Assembly: GCA_010030205.1 (NCBI GenBank)
Contig: RGQD01000009.1
Location: 1-36,566 of the forward strand
Length of the DNA stretch: 36,566 nt
Source: Betaproteobacteria bacterium
Lineage (GTDB): Bacteria; Pseudomonadota; Gammaproteobacteria; Burkholderiales; Burkholderiaceae_C
Direction of reading: 5' to 3'
Part shown: positions 15,562-25,991 of the stretch, piece by piece
Layout: every line of letters begins with the position of its first letter
Position numbering within the stretch: position 1 is the first letter of the stretch
Position numbers and translations under genes: made by a program
Notes under the pieces: model-generated
Databases searched by the model: none
What the model saw: the letters and a program-made list of their open reading frames with translations, nothing else
Told to the model about the DNA's origin: nothing

Positions 15562-17928
15562 ATGAGCGACCCCTGCTACCGCGTCGCGGTGCGAACGCTG
15601 TGCGAGTTCGCTGCCAAGCAAGGCGACCTCGACCTGCGCTTCACGCCGTCGCCGACCGCGCAACAAGGCATCGCAGGCCATCAGGCCGTCACCTCTCGGC
15701 GCGGGCCGGCTTACCGCGCCGAGCTGGCGCTGAGCGGCCAATACCGCCAGCTCAGCGTTCGGGGTCGTGCCGACGGCTATGACCCTGAGCTGCTGCTGCT
15801 CGAGGAGATCAAGACCTACCGGGGCGACATCGACCGGGTGCCAGACAACCACCGCCAACTGCACTGGGCCCAGGCCAAGGTCTATGGCCACTTGCTGTGC
15901 CAGCATTTCGACCTGCCGTCGCTGACCGTCGCGCTGGTCTACTTCGACGTCGGCTCGCAGCAGGAGGCGCCGCCGCTGCACCAAGTTTGCAGCGCGCAGT
16001 CGCTGCGCGAATTCTTCGAGGCCTTGTGCGAGCGTTTCCTGGCCTGGGCCGACCGCGAACTCGCGCACCGCAGCCGGCGCGACGCCGGGCTGCTGGCGCT
16101 GCGATTCCCGCACCCAGCGTTCCGAACAGGCCAGCGCGCGCTGGCTGAAGCGGTGTTCAAGGTCGCGCGCGCCGGCCGCTGTCTGCTGGCCCAGGCGCCC
16201 ACCGGCCTGGGCAAGACGATCGCCACCTTGTTTCCGCTGCTCAAGGCTTGCCCGGCGCAGGCGATCGACAAAGTGTTCTTTCTCAGCGCCAAGGGTTCAG
16301 GCCAGGCGCTCGCGCTGGCAGCGCTGGCGACGATCAGCCAGGCGGCGTCTGCACCGGCCTTGCGCGTGATGACCTTGGTGGCGCGCGACAAGGCCTGCGA
16401 GCATCCCGACAAGGCCTGCCACGGCGAGTCCTGCCCGCTGGCCAAAGGTTTTTACGACCGGCTGCCAGCCGCACGAAGCGCTGCGATCGACCAAGCGTCT
16501 GCCGGCATCACGCTCGACCGCGAGACCTTGCGCAGCGTTGCGCTCGCGCACCAGGTCTGCCCTTATTACCTCGGCCAAGAACTGGTGCGTTGGTGCGATG
16601 TGGTGGTCGGCGACTACAACCACTACTTCGACGCCAGCGCGCTGCTGCACAGCCTGACCTTGGCCAATGGATGGCGCGTGGGCTTGCTGGTCGACGAGGC
16701 GCACAACCTGATCGACCGCGCCCGTGCGATGTACAGCGCCGAGCTCGACCCGGCACAGCTGCAAGCGGCCCGCGCCAGCGCAGCGCCGGCGTTGAAAAAA
16801 TCGCTAGACCGCTTGCACCGCAGTTGGCGGCGACTGGGCAAAGTCCAGACCGAGGTCTACCAGGCCCACGCCGAGCCGCCGGCAGCCTTGGCCGCAGCCC
16901 TCAAGGACGCCACCGCCGCAATGGCCGAACACCTCGCCGCGCACCCGGTCGACGCGGACCCGGATGTGCAGCGTTTTTTCTTTGAAGCGCTGCAGTTTGG
17001 CCGGCTGCTCGAATCCTTAGCCCGCCACTCGATCTTCGATGCGACGCTGCCGGGACTTGCGCTTTCGCGCCGCCAGCCCAGCCCGACGCTGTGTGTTCGC
17101 AACGTCGTGCCTGCGCCGTTCTTGCGGCCGCGCTTTGCCGCAGCGCATGCGGCGGTGCTGTTCTCGGCGACGCTCACGCCGCAGCACTTCTATGCTGACA
17201 CCCTGGGATTGCCTGAGAACCTGGCCTGGATCGACGTCGAATCGCCTTTCAAGCCCGAGCAGTTGTCGGTACACATCGTCCGCGACCTGTCGACCCGCTT
17301 CGCGCACCGTGGCCAATCCTTGCTGCCGATCGCCGAACTGATGGCGGCCCAGGTCGCGCGACGGCCCGGCAACTACCTCGCGTTCTTCAGCAGCTTCGAC
17401 TACCTGGAGCAGGCCGCTGCAGCCTTCTCGACCCGCCACCCGGCAGTCCCGACCTGGCAGCAGAGCCGGCGCATGGACGATGCCGCTCGGCAAGCTTTTC
17501 TGGCGCGCTTCGAGCCTGAGGGTTGCGGCATCGGCTTTGCCGTGCTCGGCGGCTCGTTCGCCGAGGCCGTCGATCTGGCCGGCACCCGCTTGATCGGCGC
17601 TTTCATCGCAACGCTGGGCCTGCCGCAGTTCAACCCTGTCAACGAGGCGCTGCGCCAGCGTCTGGACGCCGACTTCGGCGCGGGCTACGACTACACCTAT
17701 CTGTTCCCGGGCATACGCAAGGTGGTGCAAGCCGCGGGCCGGGTGATCCGAACGGTGTCGGACCAGGGCAGCGTGCACTTGATCGACGACCGCTTTGCGC
17801 GGCAAGAGGTGCTTTGTTTGCTGCCGAGTTGGTGGAAAGTCGAGCGGCAGTCGATCCGCCGCCTAGGCCTTGAACTGCCGTCGACAGGTGAATTGCAGGT
17901 CTTGGCGCCGACCCAACCCGAGGGTTGA
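15562..17928 (+). CDS. DinG/XPD-like ATP-dependent DNA helicase with N-terminal Cas4-like PD-(D/E)xK nuclease region
   Basis: Walker A QAPTGLGKT, DEAH box LLVDEAHNLID, Cys cluster CEHPDKACHGESC...VCPYY suggesting an Fe-S domain; N-terminal GRADGYDPELLLLEEIKTYRG...HWAQAKVYGHLL. Confidence 0.86.
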   Translation: MSDPCYRVAVRTLCEFAAKQGDLDLRFTPSPTAQQGIAGHQAVTSRRGPAYRAELALSGQYRQLSVRGRADGYDPELLLLEEIKTYRGDIDRVPDNHRQLHWAQAKVYGHLLCQHFDLPSLTVALVYFDVGSQQEAPPLHQVCSAQSLREFFEALCERFLAWADRELAHRSRRDAGLLALRFPHPAFRTGQRALAEAVFKVARAGRCLLAQAPTGLGKTIATLFPLLKACPAQAIDKVFFLSAKGSGQALALAALATISQAASAPALRVMTLVARDKACEHPDKACHGESCPLAKGFYDRLPAARSAAIDQASAGITLDRETLRSVALAHQVCPYYLGQELVRWCDVVVGDYNHYFDASALLHSLTLANGWRVGLLVDEAHNLIDRARAMYSAELDPAQLQAARASAAPALKKSLDRLHRSWRRLGKVQTEVYQAHAEPPAALAAALKDATAAMAEHLAAHPVDADPDVQRFFFEALQFGRLLESLARHSIFDATLPGLALSRRQPSPTLCVRNVVPAPFLRPRFAAAHAAVLFSATLTPQHFYADTLGLPENLAWIDVESPFKPEQLSVHIVRDLSTRFAHRGQSLLPIAELMAAQVARRPGNYLAFFSSFDYLEQAAAAFSTRHPAVPTWQQSRRMDDAARQAFLARFEPEGCGIGFAVLGGSFAEAVDLAGTRLIGAFIATLGLPQFNPVNEALRQRLDADFGAGYDYTYLFPGIRKVVQAAGRVIRTVSDQGSVHLIDDRFARQEVLCLLPSWWKVERQSIRRLGLELPSTGELQVLAPTQPEG

Positions 17929-18006
17929 ACCCCAGCGGGAAAGTCCTGCCCGTCGGCCGACGCCTGCGTCCTTAGAATGATCTGGCCCGTTCAAGGAGTC
18001 TTCGCC

Positions 18007-18585
18007 ATGCCACCTACCCGCCGCAGCGCAGCCAAACCGAGCGCGCCGGACGCCGCCGAGGGCAGCATCCGAGTTCTCAAGAAATACCCCAACCGCCGTC
18101 TCTACGACACGCAGACCAGCAGCTACATCACGCTGTCCGATGTCAAGCAGATGGTGCTCGACGGCGAAACCTTCGAGGTGCGGGACGCCAAGACCGGCGA
18201 CGAGATCACCCGCAGCATCTTGTTGCAGATCATTCTTGAAGAAGAGACCGGCGGCATGCCGATGTTCACGACCCAGATGCTGGGCCAAGTGATCCGCTTC
18301 TACGGCCATGCGATGCAAGGCCTGATGGGCTCGTACCTGGAGAACAACCTGCAGTCCTTTGTCGACATGCAGACCCGCTTGGCCGAGCAGAGCAAAGGCC
18401 TGTACGACCCCAAGACCTTGACGCCCGAAACCTGGGCCCAGTTCATCAGCGGCCAGGCGCCAATGATGCAAGGCTTGATGGGCAACTACCTCGAGCAGAG
18501 CAAGAGCTTGTTCGCGCAGATGCAAGAGCAGATGCAAGCCGGCGTGCTGTTCCCCGGCATGCCCGGTCTGACCCCTAAGCGCTGA
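18007..18585 (+). CDS. phaR: Polyhydroxyalkanoate synthesis repressor PhaR
   Basis: RVLKKYPNRRLYDTQTSSYITLSDVKQMVLDGE DNA-binding domain; AAGGAG upstream of ATG 18007. Confidence 0.93.
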   Translation: MPPTRRSAAKPSAPDAAEGSIRVLKKYPNRRLYDTQTSSYITLSDVKQMVLDGETFEVRDAKTGDEITRSILLQIILEEETGGMPMFTTQMLGQVIRFYGHAMQGLMGSYLENNLQSFVDMQTRLAEQSKGLYDPKTLTPETWAQFISGQAPMMQGLMGNYLEQSKSLFAQMQEQMQAGVLFPGMPGLTPKR

Positions 18586-18590
18586 TCGCC

Positions 18591-19501
18591 ATGCGCGTCG
18601 TCCACCAGTTTGCTCCACCGATGTCGGCCTTGATCGCCAGCCTGCCGGGTGTCACCAGCGTCGAGCACATGCCGACTGGAGACCGTTGGAACCTGCCCGT
18701 CGATGCCGACGTGTTGTTCGTCGTCCAGGGCGAAGGCAAGCTCAAAGCGGTCGACGGGGTGCCGCGTCCTGCCGGCTGGCCAGGCGCGACGATTACCCGG
18801 ATTGGTTGTTCGATGCGCCGCGGCTGGCCTGTGCTTCGGGCACGACGGCGAGGCCGATCGCCGAGCATGTGATGGCGGTGATCCTGGCCCATGCCAAGCG
18901 GCTGACCGCGACCACCTTGAAAATGGGTCAGAGTTGGCCTCTGCGCGAGTCGCTGCTCGACCGGCCGCTCGGCACGCTGCAACAGCGCACGCTGGGCTTG
19001 CTCGGGCTCGGGCAGATCGCGCAACAGGTGGCGCGCTTTGCGGCGGCCTTCGACATGAAGATCATCGCGACCCGGGCTTCCGGCAAGCCGTCGCCCGATG
19101 CCAATGTCCATCTGGTGTCACTGCAGGAGCTGGCGGCGCAGTCTGACCACCTCGTCCTCGCCGCACCGATCGATGCGACGACCCGCGGTTTGGTCGGCGC
19201 CGAGTTTCTGGCGGCGATGAAAGCCGATGCGCACATCGTCAACGTCGCGCGTGGCGCGATCATCGACGGCGAAGCCTTGAAGGCCGAGTTCGACCGCGAC
19301 CGGCTCTGGGCCTCGATCGATGTCACCGATCCTGAGCCGCTGCCCGACGGCCATTGGTTGATCGGTCACCCACGCGCCCGGGTCACGCCTCACCTGTCAT
19401 GGAGTTCGCCCGACACCGCGCGCCGTGTGCTGGACCGCTTGAGCGACAACATCCGGCGCTTGCAGGCTGGTGAGCCGCTGATGGGCGAGGTCACGCGCTG
19501 A
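18591..19501 (+). pseudogene. D-2-hydroxyacid dehydrogenase (NAD-binding), frame-disrupted near codon 65
   Basis: N-terminal MRVVHQFAPPMSALIASLPGVTSVEHMPTGDRWNLPVDADVLFVVQGEGKLKAVDGVPRPAGWPG in frame 0. DDYPDWLFDAPRLACASGTTARPIAEHVMA...LGLLGLGQIAQQVARFAAAF...NVARGAIIDGEAL follows in frame 2. Confidence 0.82.
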
Positions 19502-19647
19502 ACCGGGTCGCTCCGAGCCAAGCGCAACGTAGCGGCTGACGCTGAGAGCAACGCGGGCCGGGCGCGACAAGCGACATGATCGGATGTTCGGACCGGCCTG
19601 GCTGACCCCTCGCGCTGTCCAGCGCGCTTGTCGCCGACAATCGAGCC

Positions 19648-21054
19648 ATGCATTCGTCTACTTCTGCCCCTATTGACGCCCTGTTGATCCAGCCCGCCGC
19701 GACCCAGCCGGCGCCCAGGATCGGCTTTGTCTCGCTTGGCTGCCCCAAGGCGCTGACCGACTCCGAACTGATCCTGACCCAGCTCAGCGCCGAGGGCTAC
19801 CAGACCAGCAAGACCTTTGCTGGCGCCGACCTGGTGATCGTCAACACCTGCGGCTTCATCGATGACGCGGTTCGCGAGAGCCTCGACACCATCGGCGAGG
19901 CGCTGGCGGCCAACGGCAAAGTCATCGTCACCGGTTGCCTCGGTGCACGAACCGGTGACGGCGGCGGCAACCTGGTGCGCGAGATGCACCCCAGCGTGCT
20001 GGCTGTCACCGGACCGCATGCGACGCAGGAGGTGATGGACGCGGTCCACCTGCATGTGCCCAAACCGCACGACCCGTTTGTCGACCTGGTGCCTGAGCAG
20101 CGCGCCCAGTTCCGTGGCGAGGCCGGCATCAAGCTGACGCCGCGCCACTACGCCTACCTCAAGATCAGCGAAGGCTGCAACCACCGCTGCACCTTCTGCA
20201 TCATTCCCAGCATGCGCGGCGACCTGGTCTCGCGCCCGGTCGGCGACGTGCTGGGCGAGGCCAGGGCGCTGTTCGAGAACGGCGTCAAGGAGTTGCTGGT
20301 CGTCAGCCAGGACACCAGCGCCTACGGCGTCGATGTCAAGTACCGCACCGGCTTTTTCGACGGCCGACCGGTCAAGACCCGGATGACCGAGCTGTGCGAG
20401 CAGCTGGCCGAGCTGGCCGCAGCCCACGGCGCCTGGGTCCGGCTGCACTATGTCTACCCCTACCCGCATGTCGACGAGTTGCTGCCGCTGATGGCCGCTG
20501 GCCGGATCCTGCCTTACCTGGACGTGCCGTTCCAGCATTCGCATCCCGACGTGCTGCGCCGTATGAAGCGCCCGGCCAGCGGCGAGCGCAACCTCGACCG
20601 GCTGCTGCAGTGGCGCGCCGCCTGCCCCGAACTGGTGATCCGCTCGACCTTTATCGCTGGCTTCCCCGGCGAGACGGAAGAAGAGTTCCAGCACCTGCTC
20701 GATTTCGTCCGCGAGGCGCAGATCGACCGCGCCGGTTGTTTTGCGTATTCGCCGGTGCAAGGTGCTGCGGCCAACGCGCTGCCCGGTGCGCTGCCGACCG
20801 AGTTACGCGAGGAGCGCCGCGCCCGCTTCATGGCGGTGGCCGAAGAGGTGTCGATTGCCCGCTTGCAGCGCCGCATCGGCGCGACCATGCAGGTGCTGAT
20901 CGACCGTGCGCCGGCGCTGGGCCGCAAGGGCGGCGTCGGCCGCAGCTATGCCGACGCGCCCGAGATCGACGGCACGGTGCGGCTGCTGCCGCCCGAGAAA
21001 GCCAGCAAGACCTTGAAAGTGGGCGAGTTCACGCGCGCCCGCATCGTTGGCTGA
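19648..21054 (+). CDS. rimO: Ribosomal protein S12 methylthiotransferase RimO
   Basis: [28 protein letters not shown], radical-SAM CNHRCTFC, C-terminal TRAM-like region; 468 aa. Confidence 0.96.
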   Translation: MHSSTSAPIDALLIQPAATQPAPRIGFVSLGCPKALTDSELILTQLSAEGYQTSKTFAGADLVIVNTCGFIDDAVRESLDTIGEALAANGKVIVTGCLGARTGDGGGNLVREMHPSVLAVTGPHATQEVMDAVHLHVPKPHDPFVDLVPEQRAQFRGEAGIKLTPRHYAYLKISEGCNHRCTFCIIPSMRGDLVSRPVGDVLGEARALFENGVKELLVVSQDTSAYGVDVKYRTGFFDGRPVKTRMTELCEQLAELAAAHGAWVRLHYVYPYPHVDELLPLMAAGRILPYLDVPFQHSHPDVLRRMKRPASGERNLDRLLQWRAACPELVIRSTFIAGFPGETEEEFQHLLDFVREAQIDRAGCFAYSPVQGAAANALPGALPTELREERRARFMAVAEEVSIARLQRRIGATMQVLIDRAPALGRKGGVGRSYADAPEIDGTVRLLPPEKASKTLKVGEFTRARIVG

Positions 21055-21095
21055 CATGGCGGGCCGAGCGCCGGGCCGCTCCCAAGCCGGCCCGC

Positions 21096-21132
21096 ATCCC
21101 CTGGGGGGATCGCCCGACGTACCCGTCGGGCG
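21096..21132. repeat. Compound palindromic element (two adjacent hairpins)
   Basis: ATCCCC-tgg-GGGGAT (21096-21110) abutting CGCCCGACG-tacc-CGTCGGGCG (21111-21132). Confidence 0.8.
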
Positions 21133-21142
21133 AGGGGCTGAC

Positions 21143-22297
21143 ATGACGACCGATCTGATCCACCACCCCTACCAGCCGCCAGCCGGCTGGGACGCGGTGC
21201 CACCCGGCGTGTTCAAGGCCTCGACGGTGATCTTCCGTGACGTCGCCGCGCTGCGGGCACGGGACTACACCGCCAAGACCGGCTACACCTACGGCCTGCG
21301 CGGCACGCCGACGACCTATCTGCTCGAAGAGCGGCTCGCGACGCTCGAGGGCGGGCGCTTCTGCATCCTGTCGCCGAGCGGGCTGGCGGCGATCATGAAC
21401 GTCAACCTGGCGCTGCTGGCGCAGGGCGACGAGCTGCTGTTGCCGAACAACGTCTACTTCCCATCCAGCGACATGGCCGCGAGCGTGCTGTCGCGCTGGG
21501 GCATCTCGCACCAGTTCTATGACCCGATGAACGCTGCCGACCTGGCCGCAAAGATCAGCGAGCGGACCAAGCTGGTGTGGATCGAAGCGCCGGGCTCGGT
21601 GACGATGGAGTTTCCTGACCTGCCCGGGCTCGTGGCCGCAGCCCGGGCGCGCGGCGTGCTGGTGGCGTTGGACAACACCTGGGGCGCGGGACTGGCCATG
21701 CGCGGTTTCGACCAGGGCGCCGACATCGTGATGCAGGCGCTGACCAAATACCCCTCGGGCGGCGCCGATGTGTTGATGGGCTCGGTGGTCACGCGCGACG
21801 AGGCCTTGCACCTGCGGATGCTGAAGGTGCACGGCCAGCTCGGCCTCGGCGTGGCCGCCAATGACGCTGAATTCATCTTGCGCTCGCTGCCGACGATGGC
21901 GTTGCGCTACCACGCCCACGATGCGGCGGCTCGACAGCTGGCGGCCTGGCTGGGCTCGCAGCCGGCCGTCACCCAAGTGCTGCATCCTGCGCTGCCGGGC
22001 TCGCCCGGCCACGCGCACTGGGCGGCGACCTGTAGCGCAGCGGCCGGCCTGTTCTCGGTGATGCTAGACGCTGCGCTGTCGCGAGCCCATGTCGATGCTT
22101 TCGTCGACGCGCTGCAGCTGTTCAAGATCGGCTATTCCTGGGGCGGCCCGGTCAGCCTGGTCGTGCCTTACGACCTGGGTGCTATGCGTGATGACCGCTC
22201 GGCGATGCCCGGCCACCTGGTGCGATTTTCGATCGGTCTCGAAGCCGTCGCCGACCTGCAGGCCGACTTGGCGCAGGCGCTGTTGGCGCTTGGCTGA
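21143..22297 (+). CDS. PLP-dependent Cys/Met metabolism enzyme (cystathionine beta-lyase-like)
   Basis: TYGLRGTPTTYLLEERLATLEGG, DNTWGAG, QALTKYPSGGADVLMG (PLP Lys), FSIGLE; start ATG 21143. Confidence 0.88.
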   Translation: MTTDLIHHPYQPPAGWDAVPPGVFKASTVIFRDVAALRARDYTAKTGYTYGLRGTPTTYLLEERLATLEGGRFCILSPSGLAAIMNVNLALLAQGDELLLPNNVYFPSSDMAASVLSRWGISHQFYDPMNAADLAAKISERTKLVWIEAPGSVTMEFPDLPGLVAAARARGVLVALDNTWGAGLAMRGFDQGADIVMQALTKYPSGGADVLMGSVVTRDEALHLRMLKVHGQLGLGVAANDAEFILRSLPTMALRYHAHDAAARQLAAWLGSQPAVTQVLHPALPGSPGHAHWAATCSAAAGLFSVMLDAALSRAHVDAFVDALQLFKIGYSWGGPVSLVVPYDLGAMRDDRSAMPGHLVRFSIGLEAVADLQADLAQALLALG

Positions 22298-22334
22298 CGA
22301 AATGCGGCTGACGAAATGCGGCTGACGAAATGCG

Positions 22335-22344
<10 letters not shown>
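22293..22344. repeat. 14-bp tandem repeat (gctgacgaaatgcg), 3 exact copies plus a 10-nt partial, starting on a stop codon
   Basis: 22293-22306, 22307-22320, 22321-22334 identical; 22335-22344 gctgacgaag. Confidence 0.95.
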
Positions 22345-23766
<1,422 letters not shown>

Positions 23767-23842
23767 TTAGGCGGCGGCCATCGCCTGCGACCGTGTGCTT
23801 GGCATTGCCTCAGTCGCGGTCATCGCATGGCGAGGCCTCATG

Positions 23843-24361
23843 TCAGGGCTTCCAGGGTTTACAGACAGCACCCTCCAGCCGCAACAGCGTTTGCTTGCGG
23901 TCCAGGCCACCGGCATAGCCTGTCAGCGAGCCATCCCGGCCCAGCACCCGGTGGCATGGCACGAGGACAGACACCGGGTTGCGGCCGATCGCCGCCCCGA
24001 CGGCACGCACCGCTGCTGGCGACCCCACCGCGATGGCGATCTGGCCATAGCTGGTGGTCTGGCCGCGCGCCAGCGCTTGCAAGGCCTGCCAAACGGCTTG
24101 TTGGAACGCAGTGCCGTGCAGGTCCAGCGCCAGGCTATGCAGCGGATGGGCTGCGCCGTCGAAATAGGCAGCCAGCGCTCTTGCGCCCGCTTCGAGCATC
24201 GGGTGGTCCGGTGCCAATGGCGCGTCCAGCGGCCCCGGGTGGTGGGCCTGGCCGTCGAACCACAGGCCGGCCAGGCCATGGTCGGTGGCTGCGGCAGTCA
24301 GAGGCCCTAGCGGGGTCGCGATGCGCGATTGCGCAGTCAGGCGGTGAGAGGATTTGGTCAT
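23843..24361 (-). CDS. ogt: Methylated-DNA--protein-cysteine methyltransferase
   Basis: VPCHRVLGRDGSLTGYAGGLDRK active-site motif; start MTKSSHR at 24361 overlaps the upstream stop. Confidence 0.92.
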   Translation of the reverse strand: MTKSSHRLTAQSRIATPLGPLTAAATDHGLAGLWFDGQAHHPGPLDAPLAPDHPMLEAGARALAAYFDGAAHPLHSLALDLHGTAFQQAVWQALQALARGQTTSYGQIAIAVGSPAAVRAVGAAIGRNPVSVLVPCHRVLGRDGSLTGYAGGLDRKQTLLRLEGAVCKPWKP

Positions 24362-25860
24362 CACGGCTCCAATTGTTGCCACAGTTTCATCACGGCGTAG
24401 GCGCGCCACGGGCGCCAGCGTTCGGCATGGGCTTCGGCAAGCTTGGCGTTGCGCTCACCGCCCGTTTGCTCGCGCAGCGCGTTGAGAACACCGATGTCGG
24501 TTGCCGGCCAGGCGTCGGGCCAGGCCAGCGCACGCATCGCGATCAGCTGGGCGCTCCAGTCGCCGATGCCAGGCAGCGCGCGCAGCGCGTCGAGCGTCGC
24601 TTGCAGCGGGGCCGAGCGCTGCAGTTCGATGCGCCCGGCAGCGACCTCCGCTGCCAGCGCCTGCAGCGCTGCGACCCGTTGGCGCACGATGCCCAGCGTG
24701 CCGATCGACTCGGCCGATGCGTCGGCGATCGTTCGCGACGACGGGAACAATCGGCCCAGGTCGGCATACGGTGTGGCAATCGCCTCGCCGAAACGCTCAA
24801 CGAGTCGCAGCGTCAATGTTCGGGCCGCCGCGACCGTGACTTGCTGGCCCAGGATCACACGGGCTGCGATCTCGAAGCCATCCAGACCACCGAGCAGGCG
24901 CATGCCGGGCTGGCCGGCCTTGGATCCACTGCCGATGTCGGCGAGCACCGGATCGATCAGCGCCGGGTCGGCGTCAAGATCGAAGGCCTGGCGAACCCGG
25001 TTCAGCAGCAGGCCAAGCGCCGGCAGCATGGACGGCGAGACGCTGAGCGCGAGTTCATGGCGGTCGGGTCTGAAACGCAGCGTCAGCCAACCGGCCAGCT
25101 GCTCGCCGCGATGCTCAACAGCAAGCGTTCGCCGCAGCGTCAGGCCCTCCACTGTTTCGACACCGGGCACGGCGCGGCGGGCAAAAAATCCGAGCACTGC
25201 GTCCACATCGTATGGCGGGCGCCATGCCATGCGAAGCATGGGCTCGCGCGTTGCATCGGGTCCGTCCGCCGCAGGGCTGGCCTTGCGCAGCGCGCTCGGG
25301 CTCATCCGGTAGCGTTCGACGAACGATGCGTTGAAGCGCCGCAGGCTCGCATAGCCTGTTGCGAGCGCGACCTCGGTGACAGGGATCGCTGTGTCGGTCA
25401 ACAACTGCTTGGCCAGCAGCAGGCGCTGCGTGCTGAGGTAGGCCAAGGGCGAAACGCCATGGACCTGGTTGAAGATGCGTCGCAGATGCCTGTCGGTCAC
25501 GCCCAGGCGCTGCGCGAGCGCGGGCAGCGTCGGGTCCAGGCCTTCGTGGGCCGCTTGGCCGAGCATCGTCGCCGCCCGGCATGCGAGCGCTTGCGACGAA
25601 TCCATCATCGACAAGCCGGGCGCTTGTTCGGGGCGGCAGCGCAGGCAGGGTCTGAAACCCTGTTGCTCGGCGAGCGCGGCATTGGCGAAAAAGCGGCAGT
25701 TCTTGCGCATTGGCGGCCTGACCTTGCAAACAGGCCGGCAATAGATGCGGGTCGACGTGACGCCGACGAAGAACCTGCCGTCAAAGCGCGCGTCGCGGGT
25801 CTGAAGCGCCAGGTAGGCCGCGTCATCGTCGAGCAGGATCGAGGTCGGGTTTCGCGTCAT
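24361..25860 (-). CDS. Ada (metal-binding + AraC HTH) / AlkA DNA-3-methyladenine glycosylase fusion
   Basis: FFVGVTSTRIYCRPVCKVRPPMRKNCRFF...CLRCRPE (Ada zinc motif), AraC-type HTH, then AlkA GLDGFEIAARVILGQQVTVAAA...LRALPGIGDWSAQLIAMRAL. Confidence 0.92.
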   Translation of the reverse strand: MTRNPTSILLDDDAAYLALQTRDARFDGRFFVGVTSTRIYCRPVCKVRPPMRKNCRFFANAALAEQQGFRPCLRCRPEQAPGLSMMDSSQALACRAATMLGQAAHEGLDPTLPALAQRLGVTDRHLRRIFNQVHGVSPLAYLSTQRLLLAKQLLTDTAIPVTEVALATGYASLRRFNASFVERYRMSPSALRKASPAADGPDATREPMLRMAWRPPYDVDAVLGFFARRAVPGVETVEGLTLRRTLAVEHRGEQLAGWLTLRFRPDRHELALSVSPSMLPALGLLLNRVRQAFDLDADPALIDPVLADIGSGSKAGQPGMRLLGGLDGFEIAARVILGQQVTVAAARTLTLRLVERFGEAIATPYADLGRLFPSSRTIADASAESIGTLGIVRQRVAALQALAAEVAAGRIELQRSAPLQATLDALRALPGIGDWSAQLIAMRALAWPDAWPATDIGVLNALREQTGGERNAKLAEAHAERWRPWRAYAVMKLWQQLEP

Positions 25861-25885
25861 GCCTCGATGATAGGCAAGTCGAGGC
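25861..25885. promoter_or_regulatory. Inverted repeat directly abutting the ada/alkA start codon
   Basis: GCCTCGA-tgataggcaag-TCGAGGC (7-bp perfect arms); CAT start complement at 25858-25860 is adjacent. Confidence 0.6.
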
Positions 25886-25991
25886 TTGGGACTCGCCGTT
25901 TTCGGACCTGTGGCTTTGGTGGGGCGACAATTCGCTCGCAAGGGCTTCGTAAAATGGAAGAACAGCCATCAGAAACGGGAAATACAAAGCC

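Noticed and set aside
18770-18800. Programmed ribosomal frameshift in the 2-hydroxyacid dehydrogenase
   Set aside because: No slippery heptamer is visible at the junction and expected residues appear to be missing, so a deletion or sequence error is more likely.
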